This document shows positions 1 to 10,806 of a DNA stretch of 64,000 nt, one piece after another (position 1 is the stretch's first letter; each line of letters opens with the position of its first letter). The notes beneath the pieces were generated by a model. The model saw only the letters and a program-made list of their open reading frames with translations. It searched no databases and was not told where the DNA came from. Source of the DNA: Daedaleopsis sinensis (lineage: Eukaryota; Basidiomycota; Agaricomycetes; Polyporales; Polyporaceae); assembly GCA_033807695.1 (NCBI GenBank), contig CM066310.1, positions 930,001 through 994,000 of the forward strand. Direction: 5' to 3'. The translations under genes and the position numbers were made by a program.

Positions 1-531
1 GCCAAAGGTTCGCGGAACGGTGCGGCGAGAGGTCCAAGGTTGTCAATCAGGCTCTTCAAAAATTGAAGCCAGATGTTCAGAGAGGCGATGCGAACGTGCA
101 TGCCGAAGCTGCAATGATGAGCCTTCTCTCCCGTGATCTACAGAGCCTCAAGGTCGCCGGTACCCACACATCGGTCTCTAGCCTGCTACCTGTAAGCGCT
201 TCGCGTCCGGTGAACTCTGATCTGTGGATTGATTTGTTCATTCTTGCAGTCTGACGATATCCCGATTGGGATAAGCAAGCGATGCTGCTTCTGCTGCTGG
301 TTGCTCGCCGACCTCCTGAAGTCTGGGAGTGGCACCGTGGCAATGAGTAGGGTCGTGCTCAGTGGAACGCACGGCACGATCTTTCCATGGGCACCTCCTC
401 CCGGCTTGCCCCGTGACGTGATGCTAGCAATGCGGGCTGGTCATCTTGCGCGAGGCCGTCGATACTCCCATACCGCCGGCAGCATCCACACAGACATCTT
501 CTGCGAAGTCCGACTACAAGGGGCTACCTGA
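1..531 (+). pseudogene. OTT_1508-like deaminase, copy 1 (3' part, cut by the window edge, frameshifted)
   Basis: This is the C-terminal half of a fungal nucleic-acid-deaminase-like protein. An exon runs from the window edge to 191 and holds the HAE motif (near 100). An intron with GTAAGC donor and TTGCAG acceptor spans 192-249, and the last exon begins at 250 with SKRCCFCCWLL. His-Ala-Glu followed by a Cys-x-x-Cys is the zinc/catalytic signature of the deaminase superfamily, and the overall match is to the OTT_1508-like family of fungi. Compared with copy 2, about 8 bases are missing near 430, so the frame shifts after the AMR residues and the true C-terminus is lost. The 5' part lies outside the window. 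The gene faces a questin-oxidase pseudogene tail-to-tail. I read it as a decayed paralogue. Confidence 0.8.
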
Positions 532-733
532 GGATGTAATCGAGTTGGACGAGTTGGAAATCCGATTCGGTATTTAAGCACAGAACTAAATAGAGGTTGT
601 ACTTGTGAATGTAATCCTCTGTTCCATATCCCTGTATATCAACTTTTCCCTGCCTTCCCCCCATAAGTAAATACAATCTCAGTGGCGAAGCATACATGTG
701 CTCAAAGCCATGCCTCGCACAACTGTGCACACC

Positions 734-1830
734 TCAGAAGAACCCGCACCGGTCCCAGTCCACCGCCTCCTGGCCCTCCCTCATCCACCCGATCCTGTCC
801 GCCGTCAGCCCCGCAATGCGGACGAACACCGTGCCGTCCAGCACCTCCGCCCCCACGAGCTCCGCCGCCACGCCCGCAAATTCCCCCGCCGCGCGCGTCC
901 CGTACAGCGCAGCGTCGTGCGCGAGCGCGCCCTGGAGCTTGCACAGGTGCTCCGCGGGGTGCACGAGCGTCGTCTGCACGATCGGCAACCACGGGTTCGG
1001 CGAGGGGTCGCCCGCGGTGAGCGTGTCCTTTGCGGGCGTCGTGTGCGGCTCCCCGGGCGGGACGTGCTTGGGGGTGGTGCCTGCGTAGAACTCGCGGATT
1101 GGGAGCGTGGGGCGGCCGCGGGCGAGATACCATCCGAGCGATACGGAGAAGTAGGTGCGGAGGAGGAGCGCCGCTGAGCGCGGGGTGAGGTACGCGACGA
1201 GCGAGGGGAGGAAGATGGACGAGGTGACGAGATGCATGCTGTGGACACGCAGTTCAGCGACGGTTCAGTCAAGGCTTAGGTCACGTACTAGAAGAAACCG
1301 GCGTTGAACTTCTTGTCCGTCTTGTGCCTGCCGGCTCACCCGCCGACGCCGTAAACGAGCGCGTTCATCCACGCCAGTTCCTCGATCTTCTTGGCAACGG
1401 CGTCCGGGGTGGCGCCGTCGCCGTCAAGCTCGGCGGGCCTAAGTACTGGCCCGCGAATGCGACGATCGTATCTTCCACTTCGGCGTTGACCTTGGCGAAG
1501 TTGGACCCGTCCTCCGTCACGGGCAGACTCAAATTCGCCGGGGAGAACTTGTCGTCGGCGAGGACTCGCGCGAGAATGTTGGTCATGTGCACGGAGACCT
1601 TTCCCGTGCCCTTCCGTTTTGTAACAACATCTGCCTCTCTTCAGCGTTAGGGCCCAAGGAAGCAAGGCCGTGAGGCGTGTGACTACGCCTGCGAGATGAG
1701 CTTGAAAGAGCGAAGGTGGGATAAGTGGCTCAGCGTCGGCCGGATGGACAGTGCCTTGTGAGCCCTGTATGGAACAGACATCAGTATCGGTGGGTTTGGG
1801 GACCTGAGGATTGAGTGACTAACGGCCAAT
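734..1830 (-). pseudogene. Questin-oxidase-like protein (DUF4243), copy 1, 3' part only, broken
   Basis: Strongly similar to the nearly complete copy at 7882-9658. The last exon (1237 down to the TGA at 734) is intact and carries the same HLVTSSIFLPSLVAYLTP stretch and GFF C-terminus. Upstream the frame is lost: a tryptophan codon in the YGVGGW stretch is a TGA here (near 1340), and the region around 1430-1450 carries an extra frameshift and a stop. Similarity fades near 1830, so the 5' exons are absent. The family includes fungal questin oxidase and AflY-type Baeyer-Villiger-like enzymes of polyketide pathways, but no polyketide synthase is present here. It is a pseudogene in the same convergent arrangement with a deaminase as seen elsewhere in the window. 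Confidence 0.8.
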
Positions 1831-1909
1831 GATCAGTTGAGTCAACCCTACCACCTGCTAAGAAGTAGTTGTTAATGTCCTTCACAAGTTTGATCAGTGC
1901 CTCGCTCGA

Positions 1910-2199
1910 CAACCCAATTCCCTTGTGATACAGTCGGTGTCAGGAACGGGAACGGAACATTGCGAGCAGGTAGTCGGAACACTGGCATGCGCAGGGCATG
2001 AGAGGTGCCAGTGATGGTCGGATCGGTGCTGAGCTCATCTTGCCACCAAGTAGTGCTGCTCAGCACCCAGCCTCTGAACTCAGTTGCAATGATTCAGAGG
2101 TTCAAAATGCCAACATGGGGGTGCGTCTAGTATGGGCTAGTCATTCGAAAATCAAGTTAGTGGTGGTGACTCGGAGGAGACTAATGCGGTAGACGCGCG
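1910..2199 (-). pseudogene. Displaced promoter and 5' coding fragment of the DnaJ gene at 43.3 kb
   Basis: Read on the minus strand, this stretch parallels about 43,140-43,410 on the plus strand: the segment upstream of the DnaJ start, the start region itself (ATGAGCTCAGCACCGATC, followed by TTCCGACTACCTGCTCGCAATGTTCC) and the first roughly 35 codons. After that the similarity stops. The copy carries substitutions and small indels, so it cannot encode the DnaJ N-terminus. It abuts the truncated questin-oxidase copy, just as the genuine DnaJ gene borders the deaminase/questin-oxidase cluster at 36.7-42.9 kb. This suggests that a block including the DnaJ promoter moved together with those genes. 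Confidence 0.75.
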
Positions 2200-2642
2200 C
2201 GCCTCAGCCTGACGTGTGCTCCGTCCGAAGAACGGCGTTTACGTAGACAGCTGCCCCCCTGCCAACCTCACGCAACCCCACCCCCCGCTGTCCGCCACGA
2301 GGCTCCCTCCGAGCGGCCTGAACGCTCAGAACCCGCCAACACGCTTCTTCACCTGCTGCAGGAGGCCGTCCGCCATGGGGACCGGGAAGTACCTGCGTGC
2401 TCGCGGACGGCTTTTGGGAGGTCGCGCAGGCGTCGGGTTGGTTGCCCCCGTACCCGTACCCATACCCGTACCCGTACCCGTACCCGTCCAATTAGAGGCA
2501 GTCCGACACAACCACATCTTGTGAGGAAGTCAACATCTGCAAGTGCTAGATCGATCTGAAAGCATGTACATACCGCTTGGATTCCAAACGGCATGCAATT
2601 CAATCATCATGTTGCAGGCCGAGGCGCTACGTAGGGGCAATG
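2200..2642. other. Intergenic stretch with a short hexanucleotide repeat
   Basis: I see no gene here. The only structure is the TACCCG repeat listed separately. The stretch lies between the DnaJ fragment and the 3' end of the NTPase gene. Confidence 0.6.
2450..2488. repeat. (TACCCG)n microsatellite
   Basis: About six copies of TACCCG with one CATACC variant. Hexanucleotide arrays of the same style recur at 11-15 kb. Confidence 0.9.
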
Positions 2643-4806
2643 TCAGCCTATGAGCACACATGTTACAGTGAAGACACGTACTTCGAACGGAATGCGCATA
2701 CAGGAAAAGATCCCTCGATGGTCGTTGCGTTCCTTATGCTGGCTCCACCCCTTGGGCATCTTCCAGGAAGGCGCCTGCACACTCGAGGGGCAGACTAGGA
2801 TGTACTCCACTGACACGGTCGCCCTCGTCTTCTTCGTCTTCTTTGGCGGGCGCTTCTCCGAATCGTCCGCATGAGTGGAGCGAGACTCGAGATAAGTGCG
2901 GACGTGCTGCATGATATTACGAATATGTGTGTAGCCTTTGCTTGAGCCTTCATGCCGACGCGATACCGTGATCTGGTAGATGTGTATGACGGCCGAGTTC
3001 TGGTCCAGGTCCAAGCTGATAGAGAACGAGTCGAATAGAGGATTACTTGTCTGACTCGGGGTGTAGTATCGGAGCGAGTGGTCGTCGAGTTCAAGCGTGC
3101 CTGATAGGTCTACAAGTTGAACAACGTCGGATACTCCTTTGCGGGTCGCGAGGGCCGCAGGAGTCAGAGTGCCTGCATATGCGGACGAAGCGCCAGAGGA
3201 CGAGAGAGTGAACAGAGGCTCATCGGAGTCAGGGGTGGAAGTAGTCATAGGGACTGGCTCCGGCACTGGCGATATATCTGTATCGAGCTCGCCAGACAGT
3301 AAGCGATGGGCAAGCTGCTCGAATGACCATCCTGCCAAGCTCGAGCTTTGATGTTGGCGATGGAAAACATGGTACGATCGCCGCAGAAAGTCGTGCTCTT
3401 TCCTCGGGTAGGACTTGAGTACATCCGTTGCGACTCGTTGAGATGCCCAAGTGACATGCCATGTATCGTCGTCGGTAGCATGGGGTTCGACGGTCCGGTC
3501 AGGGGTAACAGCGATGATACGATGTGAATGGGTGGATGACGGAAGCGACAACTCCTTACAGAAGAGTTCGACGATGTGCTTGATATTATCGAGAGTGAGC
3601 TTTTCAGCTGCCGGGGAGATTTTCGATTTGGATGGAGAAAGGATGGTGTCGTAGAGGCGTCGGGGAGCAAAACCGGCCTCTATGGTCGTTTCTGCCACCA
3701 ATGTCCTGATTGCATCGTCAACGGCCTTCTCCTGGTCGTCAACAGAGAGCATAGAATGTTGCTGAGGGCCACCGGTGATCGAGACGACGCTGTCTGCCGA
3801 CGAGTACTCGGCATCCCGAGCCTGCGCCATTTTGATAACTTTAACCGCATTCTGCACGACCTGCTGCTGCTTGTCACTGTGATCTACGACAGACAGGTTC
3901 GACCTGCCGGTAAGGGCGTCCCTCAGTGCCTCTCGAAAGGCCTTGTAGGCGGTGTGCACGCGGAACCTGCGACTAAGTCAGACACAAGGAGCACAGAGCT
4001 GAAAGATAAGTAATAGAGGTCGAAGACTGACCCGCAGACTAGTTCCTCGATTGTCCATAGTGGCATGCCCCATTTAGCAGCGTTGAAACTGTTCTGCCAT
4101 CCTTGCCATCGGATAGGATCCGGAGAAGACGCCTGGATAGGCCATACATTCGAGAATGAACCGATGGCCGGAGGTGCTTTCACTTGCTCCATATCCGCCA
4201 GCAACCACACGCTACATTCTTGCGCTTCAGGCAAATCCATGACGCTATCGGGTCTGTGATAGACACCATCCTTGTAGAAGAGCATGACTGTAGTGGGTGT
4301 GTAGAGGACGACGACCTGACGTTCCGTAAGGAGGCGGACGAGCAAGTACTTGAGGAACGTGGTTTTGCCTGGCGAGGTGACCGGTGACGAGCTGACCAAA
4401 CACTCACAAGAAACACGGACGCACCTATGCCAGGCTGACCAGTGATGACCGCCCCCCCCTTCACGATCCGGTTCAGCACAATGCGCTTGTAGAGAGCGCT
4501 GTATGACTCCGGGACAATCATTTTACCGTGCGGTGTTGTTTTGTATGCGAATGGGAGTAGCGGCCGACCATGTTCGTCTGATCCAAGGTCTAGCTCATAG
4601 GGAAACTTGGTTTCAGCGGGGAAGCTACGGCCGTGCCATTTCTTGAATAAGGTACAGAGCCGGTATCCGTCTGGATATTGCTCCCATGTTGACTTTTCGA
4701 CCTCGGGCCAGATCCATGTGGCTGAGTCTAGTGGCCGTGAATTAACATCAAGATGAATAGATCCGTAGGTGTAGTCCACCGGGATGCTCGCCATCGCGAC
4801 TAGCAT
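2643..4806 (-). CDS. P-loop NTPase with C-terminal nuclease-like domain (Crinkler/RHS-type, tentative)
   Basis: Three exons: 4806-4425, 4368-4032 and 3966-2643. Introns 4369-4424 and 3967-4031 have GTGCGT/GTCAGT donors and CAG acceptors, and the joined frame is 680 aa. The Walker A motif GQPGIGKTT is created exactly across the first splice, which supports the model. The middle exon has the hydrophobic and WGMPLW stretches common in large agaricomycete RHS/Crinkler-type NTPase families. The C-terminal third (NPLFDSFSI, then VIHIYQITVSRRHEG) resembles the PD-(D/E)XK-like nuclease end of those proteins. That match is from memory of family patterns and is tentative. The start is uncertain: ATGs lie at 4846 (another frame), 4806 and 4794. 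A strong donor-like GTACGT near the 3' end (about 2680) could remove the last few residues. No Crinkler secretion motif is visible. Confidence 0.7.
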
Positions 4807-4886
4807 TGAGGAGTTTGGAAATTTGTTCCGACTCGCGATCAGACATGGTGCGGACGAATGTTGGACGATTCTCGATAGCAAGCGAG

Positions 4887-4897
4887 TATTATATATA
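4887..4897 (-). promoter_or_regulatory. TATA-like box upstream of the NTPase gene
   Basis: TATATATAATA on the minus strand, about 40-90 bases upstream of the candidate starts at 4846 and 4806. Position and strand fit a core promoter. This is inference from sequence only. Confidence 0.45.
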
Positions 4898-5607
4898 GGA
4901 TGGTAGACGATGAGGACGGTGTGGCGCGCCGTCATCGGATGAAATGAGACTGATCGTGAGAATAAACTACAACACCTCGGCGCCGGCCGCGTCTGGAAAC
5001 ACTCCACAATGGGGAGGGGCAATGGCGGCAAGTCGGAGTCTGCACCCCTCCTCTTTGGTGATTCCAGCCTCTATTCAAAGGAACGACTATAGCCCTCCTC
5101 AATTTTGAGGGAAAGGGAAATCGGGGGGAAATCTCATGAGCTGATGCGCGAGAGCCGAGTGACAGCCGGACGGTAAACAAATCGATGAAGGACTTGCAAA
5201 CGTCTCTCCCTCTCGAACAACTCGTTGTGTCGTCTTCGCACCCAGATAAAGGGGATGTCAATGTCATTGGCTTTCGAGCGACATGCGACACGACTGCTGT
5301 AGTTGCGGATCCCAGGTATACATGAGTGTTTTCGACGGCGTCTCGCGTTCGGCTGTCTCGCGCGCCCATCACCATCAAAATTGAGGAGGGCTTATCTTCC
5401 GACACTTGAACTAGAGGCTGGTCTACGAGCCTAAATTCGCCATGGGAATGGATCCTCGCCCCAGCGTCTATCTGATCTCACGCGGGGTAATCAGCCTGAG
5501 GGACCTCTCCTCTCAGCACTGTTCTCCCCATTCCCTCAGAGTTCCTCCTTTCAACGAATCCCCGCCGCTTGCACTCCTCTTGCTACTCCTCTATATACAC
5601 GCTCAAG
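4898..5607. other. Divergent intergenic region, no recognised gene
   Basis: Lies between the divergent NTPase and deaminase copy 2 genes. A 157-codon open frame on the minus strand (5405-4932) starts with a GTPase-like SILMVMGA stretch but shows no Walker A or other motif. I do not call it a gene. A TATATA stretch near 5592 lies only about 12 bases before the deaminase ATG. Confidence 0.5.
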
Positions 5608-7773
5608 ATGTCTGGCCCGCCGCCACGCACCCCACCTTCGAAGTCGAACGAGCTACTACTACTCACATGGAACGACATCTTCCCGAGCGCGGGTGACTCG
5701 GAAGACTCAGATGATAACATATGCCGAGACATCACATTTCTCTCCACTCTCTTGAAGAATCATCGTCCCTATACTCCAACAGCCCTGAAGCCACAGCGTG
5801 GCGCTGATCCGGACAAGACTGCCCTATGGTCCCACCTATCGTATGTTCTCGTTCCCGGGAGTTCTACAGACGTGCGTGGCAACAAAGTAGTTGCGGTCGT
5901 TGGGCGGATCGAACCGGAGTATATCGCCGCGACAATGGTAGCCCGGAACACCTCCACCCTCTACGGCTTGAAAGGCAACCCCAAAGATCCGCTTATCAAA
6001 GTGGATCCGATCGAACTCGATTCCGAAGTCGGAAAACAAAGATTCGACAATCCTGATGAACCGTGAGTAGTTTTGCCCCGTCTCCGTCTTCCTGCTATAG
6101 CGCTGACGCCGCGTTCAGTGACAGATCTGGTGACGTCGATTTCTTCGACAATCACCTGAAAGATGTTATGTCCATCATCTCGTATCTGTTGTCTCTCTCT
6201 GCAGACGATAAAAGGCAGTGTCCCAAGACCAGGGCCATCTTTAAATTCTTCGAGTTCATCGTCATGCGGTGCTATCGCAAGCTTTATGCGCGGATAGAAA
6301 GCGGATCCAACTTGTGGCAACAACACCCTCTCCAAGCGTTGTGGGGGTTCTACCAGGTGTCCGGTACCGCAGAGTCGTCCGCGGCCGATGGTCAGGATAC
6401 ATCCGTCTCCGTCCAGATGCCGAAATTCCCAGCGTATGTACATCTTCTCGATGAGTACTCCATCCCGTACACCGAAATGCAATCCCCGCCCAAGTTATAC
6501 GCCGCGTTCTCTCTCTCCACTGCTCCGGTGTGGGCCAAGCTCTTACATCATTGCTTCACGACTATAGAAAACATACTGTCTGAGGCGGTCAATCCTTCGG
6601 TGCGCCAGGCTCGGCGCCCCCAGGATCATGCTCAGCGTAGAGTGTTGCACGCAGCCCTCTCTTTGTTGGACGACGCTATATAGTCAAGCGCCTCTTCCAG
6701 AAGAAGCTCGTTGACGATTTGAAGGATCGATACAAGGATTACATGAAGGCGAAGACCAATACCGAGCTAATGCGTACGTATCGTGCAGGATACCTGGTGC
6801 TGGTGGACACTATTTATTGACCGCGGCCATGCAGAAGCTCTCACAGAACCAAACTCGAAAACAACCAAGGACAAGTCCGAGTTTGAGGGTACGGTCCATA
6901 ACCACTTTCTCGGTCCTGCTTCTGTCGCTCACCTTTGCTATCAGCTGACGACTTGCAGGCCGAGAATGAAGAGAGTCTAGAACACATCCTACGCCACCTT
7001 CGGTCCCTCGTTATCCCGCTTCGCGCCGCATCCTATCTAGTCCATAAATGCTACGATGCCTCATCGGGCGTCAAATCGATACAAGCGTATCGAGTTGATA
7101 TCAAACCCACTCGCCTTCCAACCAAATCATACTTGGAGTATTTCGATCGCTTTAGCGAAAGTTTTGCGGCACGGTGCGGCGAGGGAAGGTCCGAGGCTGT
7201 CAAACACGCTCTTCAATCACTCAAGAAAGGAGTCACGAAAGCCGATGCAAACGTCCATGCTGAAGCCGCGATAATGAGCCTTCTCTCCGGTGATCCACAG
7301 AGACTCATGGTCGCCGGTACGGCCACATCGGTCTCTAGCCTGTTACCTGTGAGCCCTTTGCCTCCGCTGCCGGTGAATCCTGATCTGTGGATTAATCTGG
7401 TTCGTTCGTGCAGTTTGATGATATCCCGATTGGGGTCAGCAAGCGATGCTGCTTCTGCTGCTGGTTGCTGGCTGACCTCCTTAGGCCTGGGAGTGATACC
7501 GCGGCAAGGAGCAAGCTCGTGCTTAGTGGAACACACGGCACTATCTTTGCATGGTCACCTCCTCCCGGCTTGTCCCGCGACGTCTTGCTGGCAATGCGGG
7601 AGAGGTTGCTGGTCATCTTGTGCGAGGCCGTCAATACCTGCGTCGCGTCGCCAGGATCTGCACAGACATCTCATGCGAGATCAGACTGGGCGGAGCTAGG
7701 GTGGGATGATGAAATGGTGCAGGAGATGAAAAGCGAATACAGGCGCAGCGAACACGTCTACAGAAATACATAG
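5608..7773 (+). pseudogene. OTT_1508-like deaminase, copy 2 (near full length, one frameshift)
   Basis: Five exons align with copies 3 and 4: 5608-6062, 6119-6773, 6835-6888, 6945-7348 and 7414-7773. All splice sites are conserved with the paralogues (donors GTGAGT, GTACGT, GTACGG, GTGAGC; acceptors CAG). The N-terminal exons form a helical, family-specific region. Exon 4 ends after the HAEAAIM motif, and exon 5 carries the SKRCCFCCWLL zinc-binding motif and ends at TAG/TGA-flanked 7773. In exon 2, after the LLDDA residues near 6675, about 10 bases present in copy 3 are missing. This creates an in-frame TAG at 6681 and shifts the frame; exon lengths 455+655 also fall one short of the phase needed for exon 3. 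Unless this is a sequencing error, the product would be truncated before the deaminase domain. Confidence 0.8.
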
Positions 7774-7881
7774 AAGTTGTACTTGTGAATGTAGTCTTCC
7801 TTTCCTTATCCCCGTACATCAACTTTTTCTTGTCTTCCCCTTCATAATCTCTCAGCAAGACAGCATACCTGTGCACGCACC

Positions 7882-9658
7882 TCAGAAGAACCCGCACCGG
7901 TTCCACTCCACCGCCTCCTGGCCCTCCCTCATCCACCCGATCCTGTCCGCCGTCAGCCCCGCAATGCGGACGAACACCGTGCCGTCCAGCACCTCCGCGC
8001 CCTCGAGCTCCGCCGCCACGCCCGCAAACTCCCCCGCCGCGCGCGTCCCGTACAGCGCGGCGTCGTGCGCGAGCGCGCGCTGGAGCTTGCACAGGTGCTC
8101 CGCGGGGTGCACGAGCGTCGTCTGCACGATCGGCAGCCACGGGTTCGGCGAGGGGTCGCCCGCGGTGAGCGTGTCCTTTGCGGGCGTCGTGTGCGGCTCC
8201 CCGGGCGGGACGGGCTTGGGGGTGGTGCCTGCGTAGAACTCGCGGATGGGGAGCGCGGGGCGGCCGCGGGCGACGTACCACCCGAGCGACACGGAGACGT
8301 AGGTGCGGAGGAGGAGCGCCGCTGAGCGCGGGGTGAGGTACGCGACGAGCGAGGGGAGGAAAATGGACGAAGTGACCAGATGCATGCTGTAGAGACGGAG
8401 TTCAGCAATAATGTGTAGTGAACCAGTTAGCTTGGTAGACGTACTAGAAGAAATCGGCGTTGAACTTGTTGTCCGTCTGGTGCCTGCCCGCCCACCCGCC
8501 GACGCCGTAGATGAGCGCGTTCATCCACGCCAGCTCCTCGATCTTCTTGGCGACGGCGTCCGCGGTGGCGCCGTCCCCTCAAGTTCGGCTGCCCACTCGC
8601 CTGCGAAGGCGACAATCGCATCTCCCACTTGGGCGTTGACCGTGGCGAAATTGGACCCGTCCTCCGCCACGGGCAGACTCAGGCTCGCCGGGGCGAACCT
8701 GTCGTCGGCGAGCACCCGCGCGAGGATGTTGAACGCGTGCACGGAGACCTTCCCTGTGCTCTTCCGGCTCGTAAACGTATCGTCCTTTTTGACAGTGCCT
8801 CTCCTCAGCGTGAGGGAAGGAAGCAAGGCCGTGAGGCGCGTTACTACGCCGGCCGGATGAGCTTGAAAGAGTGAAGGAGGGATCAGTGGCTCAGCGTCGG
8901 CCGGATGGACTGCACTTTGTGCGAGCCCTACGTGAAATACATCAGTATCGGTGGGTATGGCGACTTGAGTGTTGTACTTGCCTTCAGCAACGAGACCGAG
9001 GATCCCAAATTCGAGGCCGCATGACGTGTGGATCATGGGATGGACGATGGATGCGAGGAAGCGGTTGAGCAAGCGAGGGCTGCCGTCGACGCCCGGCCCT
9101 CCCACGTTCGCCTTCGCGGAGAAGATAAACTCTTCGATGACCTCGGCCACATCCTTCTTCACGAGGAGCGCGCGGAAGTACTCGAGGTAAGAGTTGTAAA
9201 ACCTAGCTCCCGCCCGTTCACGAGCCGTACTCTGTCAGACGAAGGGGAACGTACTTACTCGCGCTTCCCGACATGCTTCCAGAAGTTCTCCCCGGTCACT
9301 AGCTCCGGAGACTTGAACGCTGGGCGCATATACGCGACGTGGGTCTCGTACGCCTCCTCGATCAGCGGTCCTCCGGCGCCGAGCGCATAGATCGCCAGAA
9401 GGTGGTGGGACGCATGGCTACAACGGCAGATGCTCAGCCAGCCAGTCGTCGTCGAACGCGCCCGAGACGGTAAGCTTACTTGTGAAACCCTCGGTCGTTG
9501 AAGAATGCATGCCACTTGACGTGGTTGTCCTTCAACACTTTGAGCAGCGCATCGCTCGACGACCGCGTGATGCCCGGGAAACGCGACGGCGACCGGGCGG
9601 AAGGCGGGGAGGAGGGTAAAGGGAAGAACGTGTCGAGGTCTGCGGTCTCAGACGACAT
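7882..9658 (-). pseudogene. Questin-oxidase-like protein (DUF4243), copy 2, complete but for one deleted base
   Basis: Five exons: 9658-9480, 9417-9259, 9202-8982, 8927-8445 and 8386-7882. They total 1547 nt, one short of a 515-codon frame. Family features are clear: HNHASHHLLAIYALGAGGP early, HTSCGLEFGILGLVAEG then GLAQSAVHP in the middle, and GRPALPIREFY near the C-terminus. The third intron (8928-8981) is read as GC-AG, with donor GCAAGT. Near 8575-8580 copy 1 has one more base than this copy, and the frame shifts from the ELEG residues to the DAVAKKIEELAW frame. Family members oxidise anthraquinone- or versicolorin-type polyketide intermediates in ascomycetes; the role in basidiomycetes is unknown. 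No biosynthetic cluster surrounds it. It may be functional if the missing base is a sequence error. Confidence 0.8.
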
Positions 9659-10749
9659 AGCGGACGATTATAAAAAGGCGAGAGAGCTGGCTGTCAAGCT
9701 CCTGTAGTGCAATGGGAGACCCTGACGCACTGTCATATATTTGTACCCATCGAAATAGACTCTGCAGCAGTAGCACTCGCACTGAGCCTAGAACGTGAGA
9801 CCAAGTGCGAAGAGTGGAACTCACTGGCACGCGTGCTTGCCTAGAACAGCGGTTCTATAGTATCCCGTGAGACACGTACTGAATAACCGACGCTGAAAGC
9901 GTAGAGATGCGACTGCGATGCTTGACTCAGCGTTCTCACCGCGAAGCGTGCTGTGAGTCCGTCCACGACACCAGACACATTTAGGAGCGTTGCCCAGTGA
10001 AGAGAACAGCTGTCCTGATGGGCCTAAAGCTTCCCCAAGACACGGCTGTAGAGAGCTTTCAATTGCCGCTCAATTTCGATGGTGCTGGTCAGAAGCTACA
10101 CACCTAGGACAGGCTTAGTGGTACGACTTGCACAGAATCCGGCATGCAGTCATGAAGTCGCTCCTTACCGTCGGAAATCCGTGGTTCGACACGTCCTCAG
10201 TTGCTCGATCTTCTTCGAGGTACCGTCAGGGAGTCATAAAGCATGGAGATCCAGTCGGCGGCTTAAACCTGTGGCAACATGTACCGGCATCATCTTCGAT
10301 CATGAGCAACAAGGTGAAATTTGGCTGAGGACCCGTGGTTCGCGCGGGCGTCGGACTGTGTGCACAATGCACTATAGAGGAAGAAGGTGAGACTGGTGAG
10401 TACTTGAGCTTGAGTACTTGAGTAACGGTGTAGTCTCCAAGTAGTCTGCCGTTCGTCCGAAGAGTGACCGTGACAGAGCCTGAGTCCGACAGGCGAGATG
10501 TCATTTTCCCAAACTTTCGGGCAATGCCGAGAGCGCTTCGCATAAGCGCCTTGCCAGTCGAGTGAAAATGAGTTCAGTTTGAGTTGAGTACGTTCACCGT
10601 GGTACCGGTGTAAGGCAAGTGTAAGGTATAGGTCCGAGTCTTCGCTTCGCCGAAACACTGTATACATGCTCGGATTAGCTCGAGTCGGTAGACTAAATGC
10701 GCGAACCGATTTACCGTTTTTGAGCCCAATTCTGCGACGATCCTGGTAA

Positions 10750-10806
10750 GTACGTTGAAGTTGAAGGCAGCACCAATTCAAGTAGTAATTGAAGTTGAAG
10801 TTGAAG
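10750..10806. repeat. (TTGAAG)n microsatellite, interrupted
   Basis: Runs of GTTGAAGTTGAAG at both ends with an interruption in the middle. Confidence 0.75.

Noticed and set aside
682..1272. Several long overlapping open frames on both strands over the last questin-oxidase exon
   Set aside because: They are shadow frames of a GC-rich coding exon; only the frame ending at 734 shows family similarity.
4932..5405. 157-codon open frame with a GTPase-like SILMVMGA start
   Set aside because: No Walker A, G-box or other motif follows, and the frame is low-information. It lies in the divergent promoter region, so I treat it as chance or an unreadable remnant.
7631..8281. 216-codon Arg/Ala-rich open frame
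   Set aside because: It is a shadow of the questin-oxidase exon and the deaminase 3' end, with biased composition and no domain.
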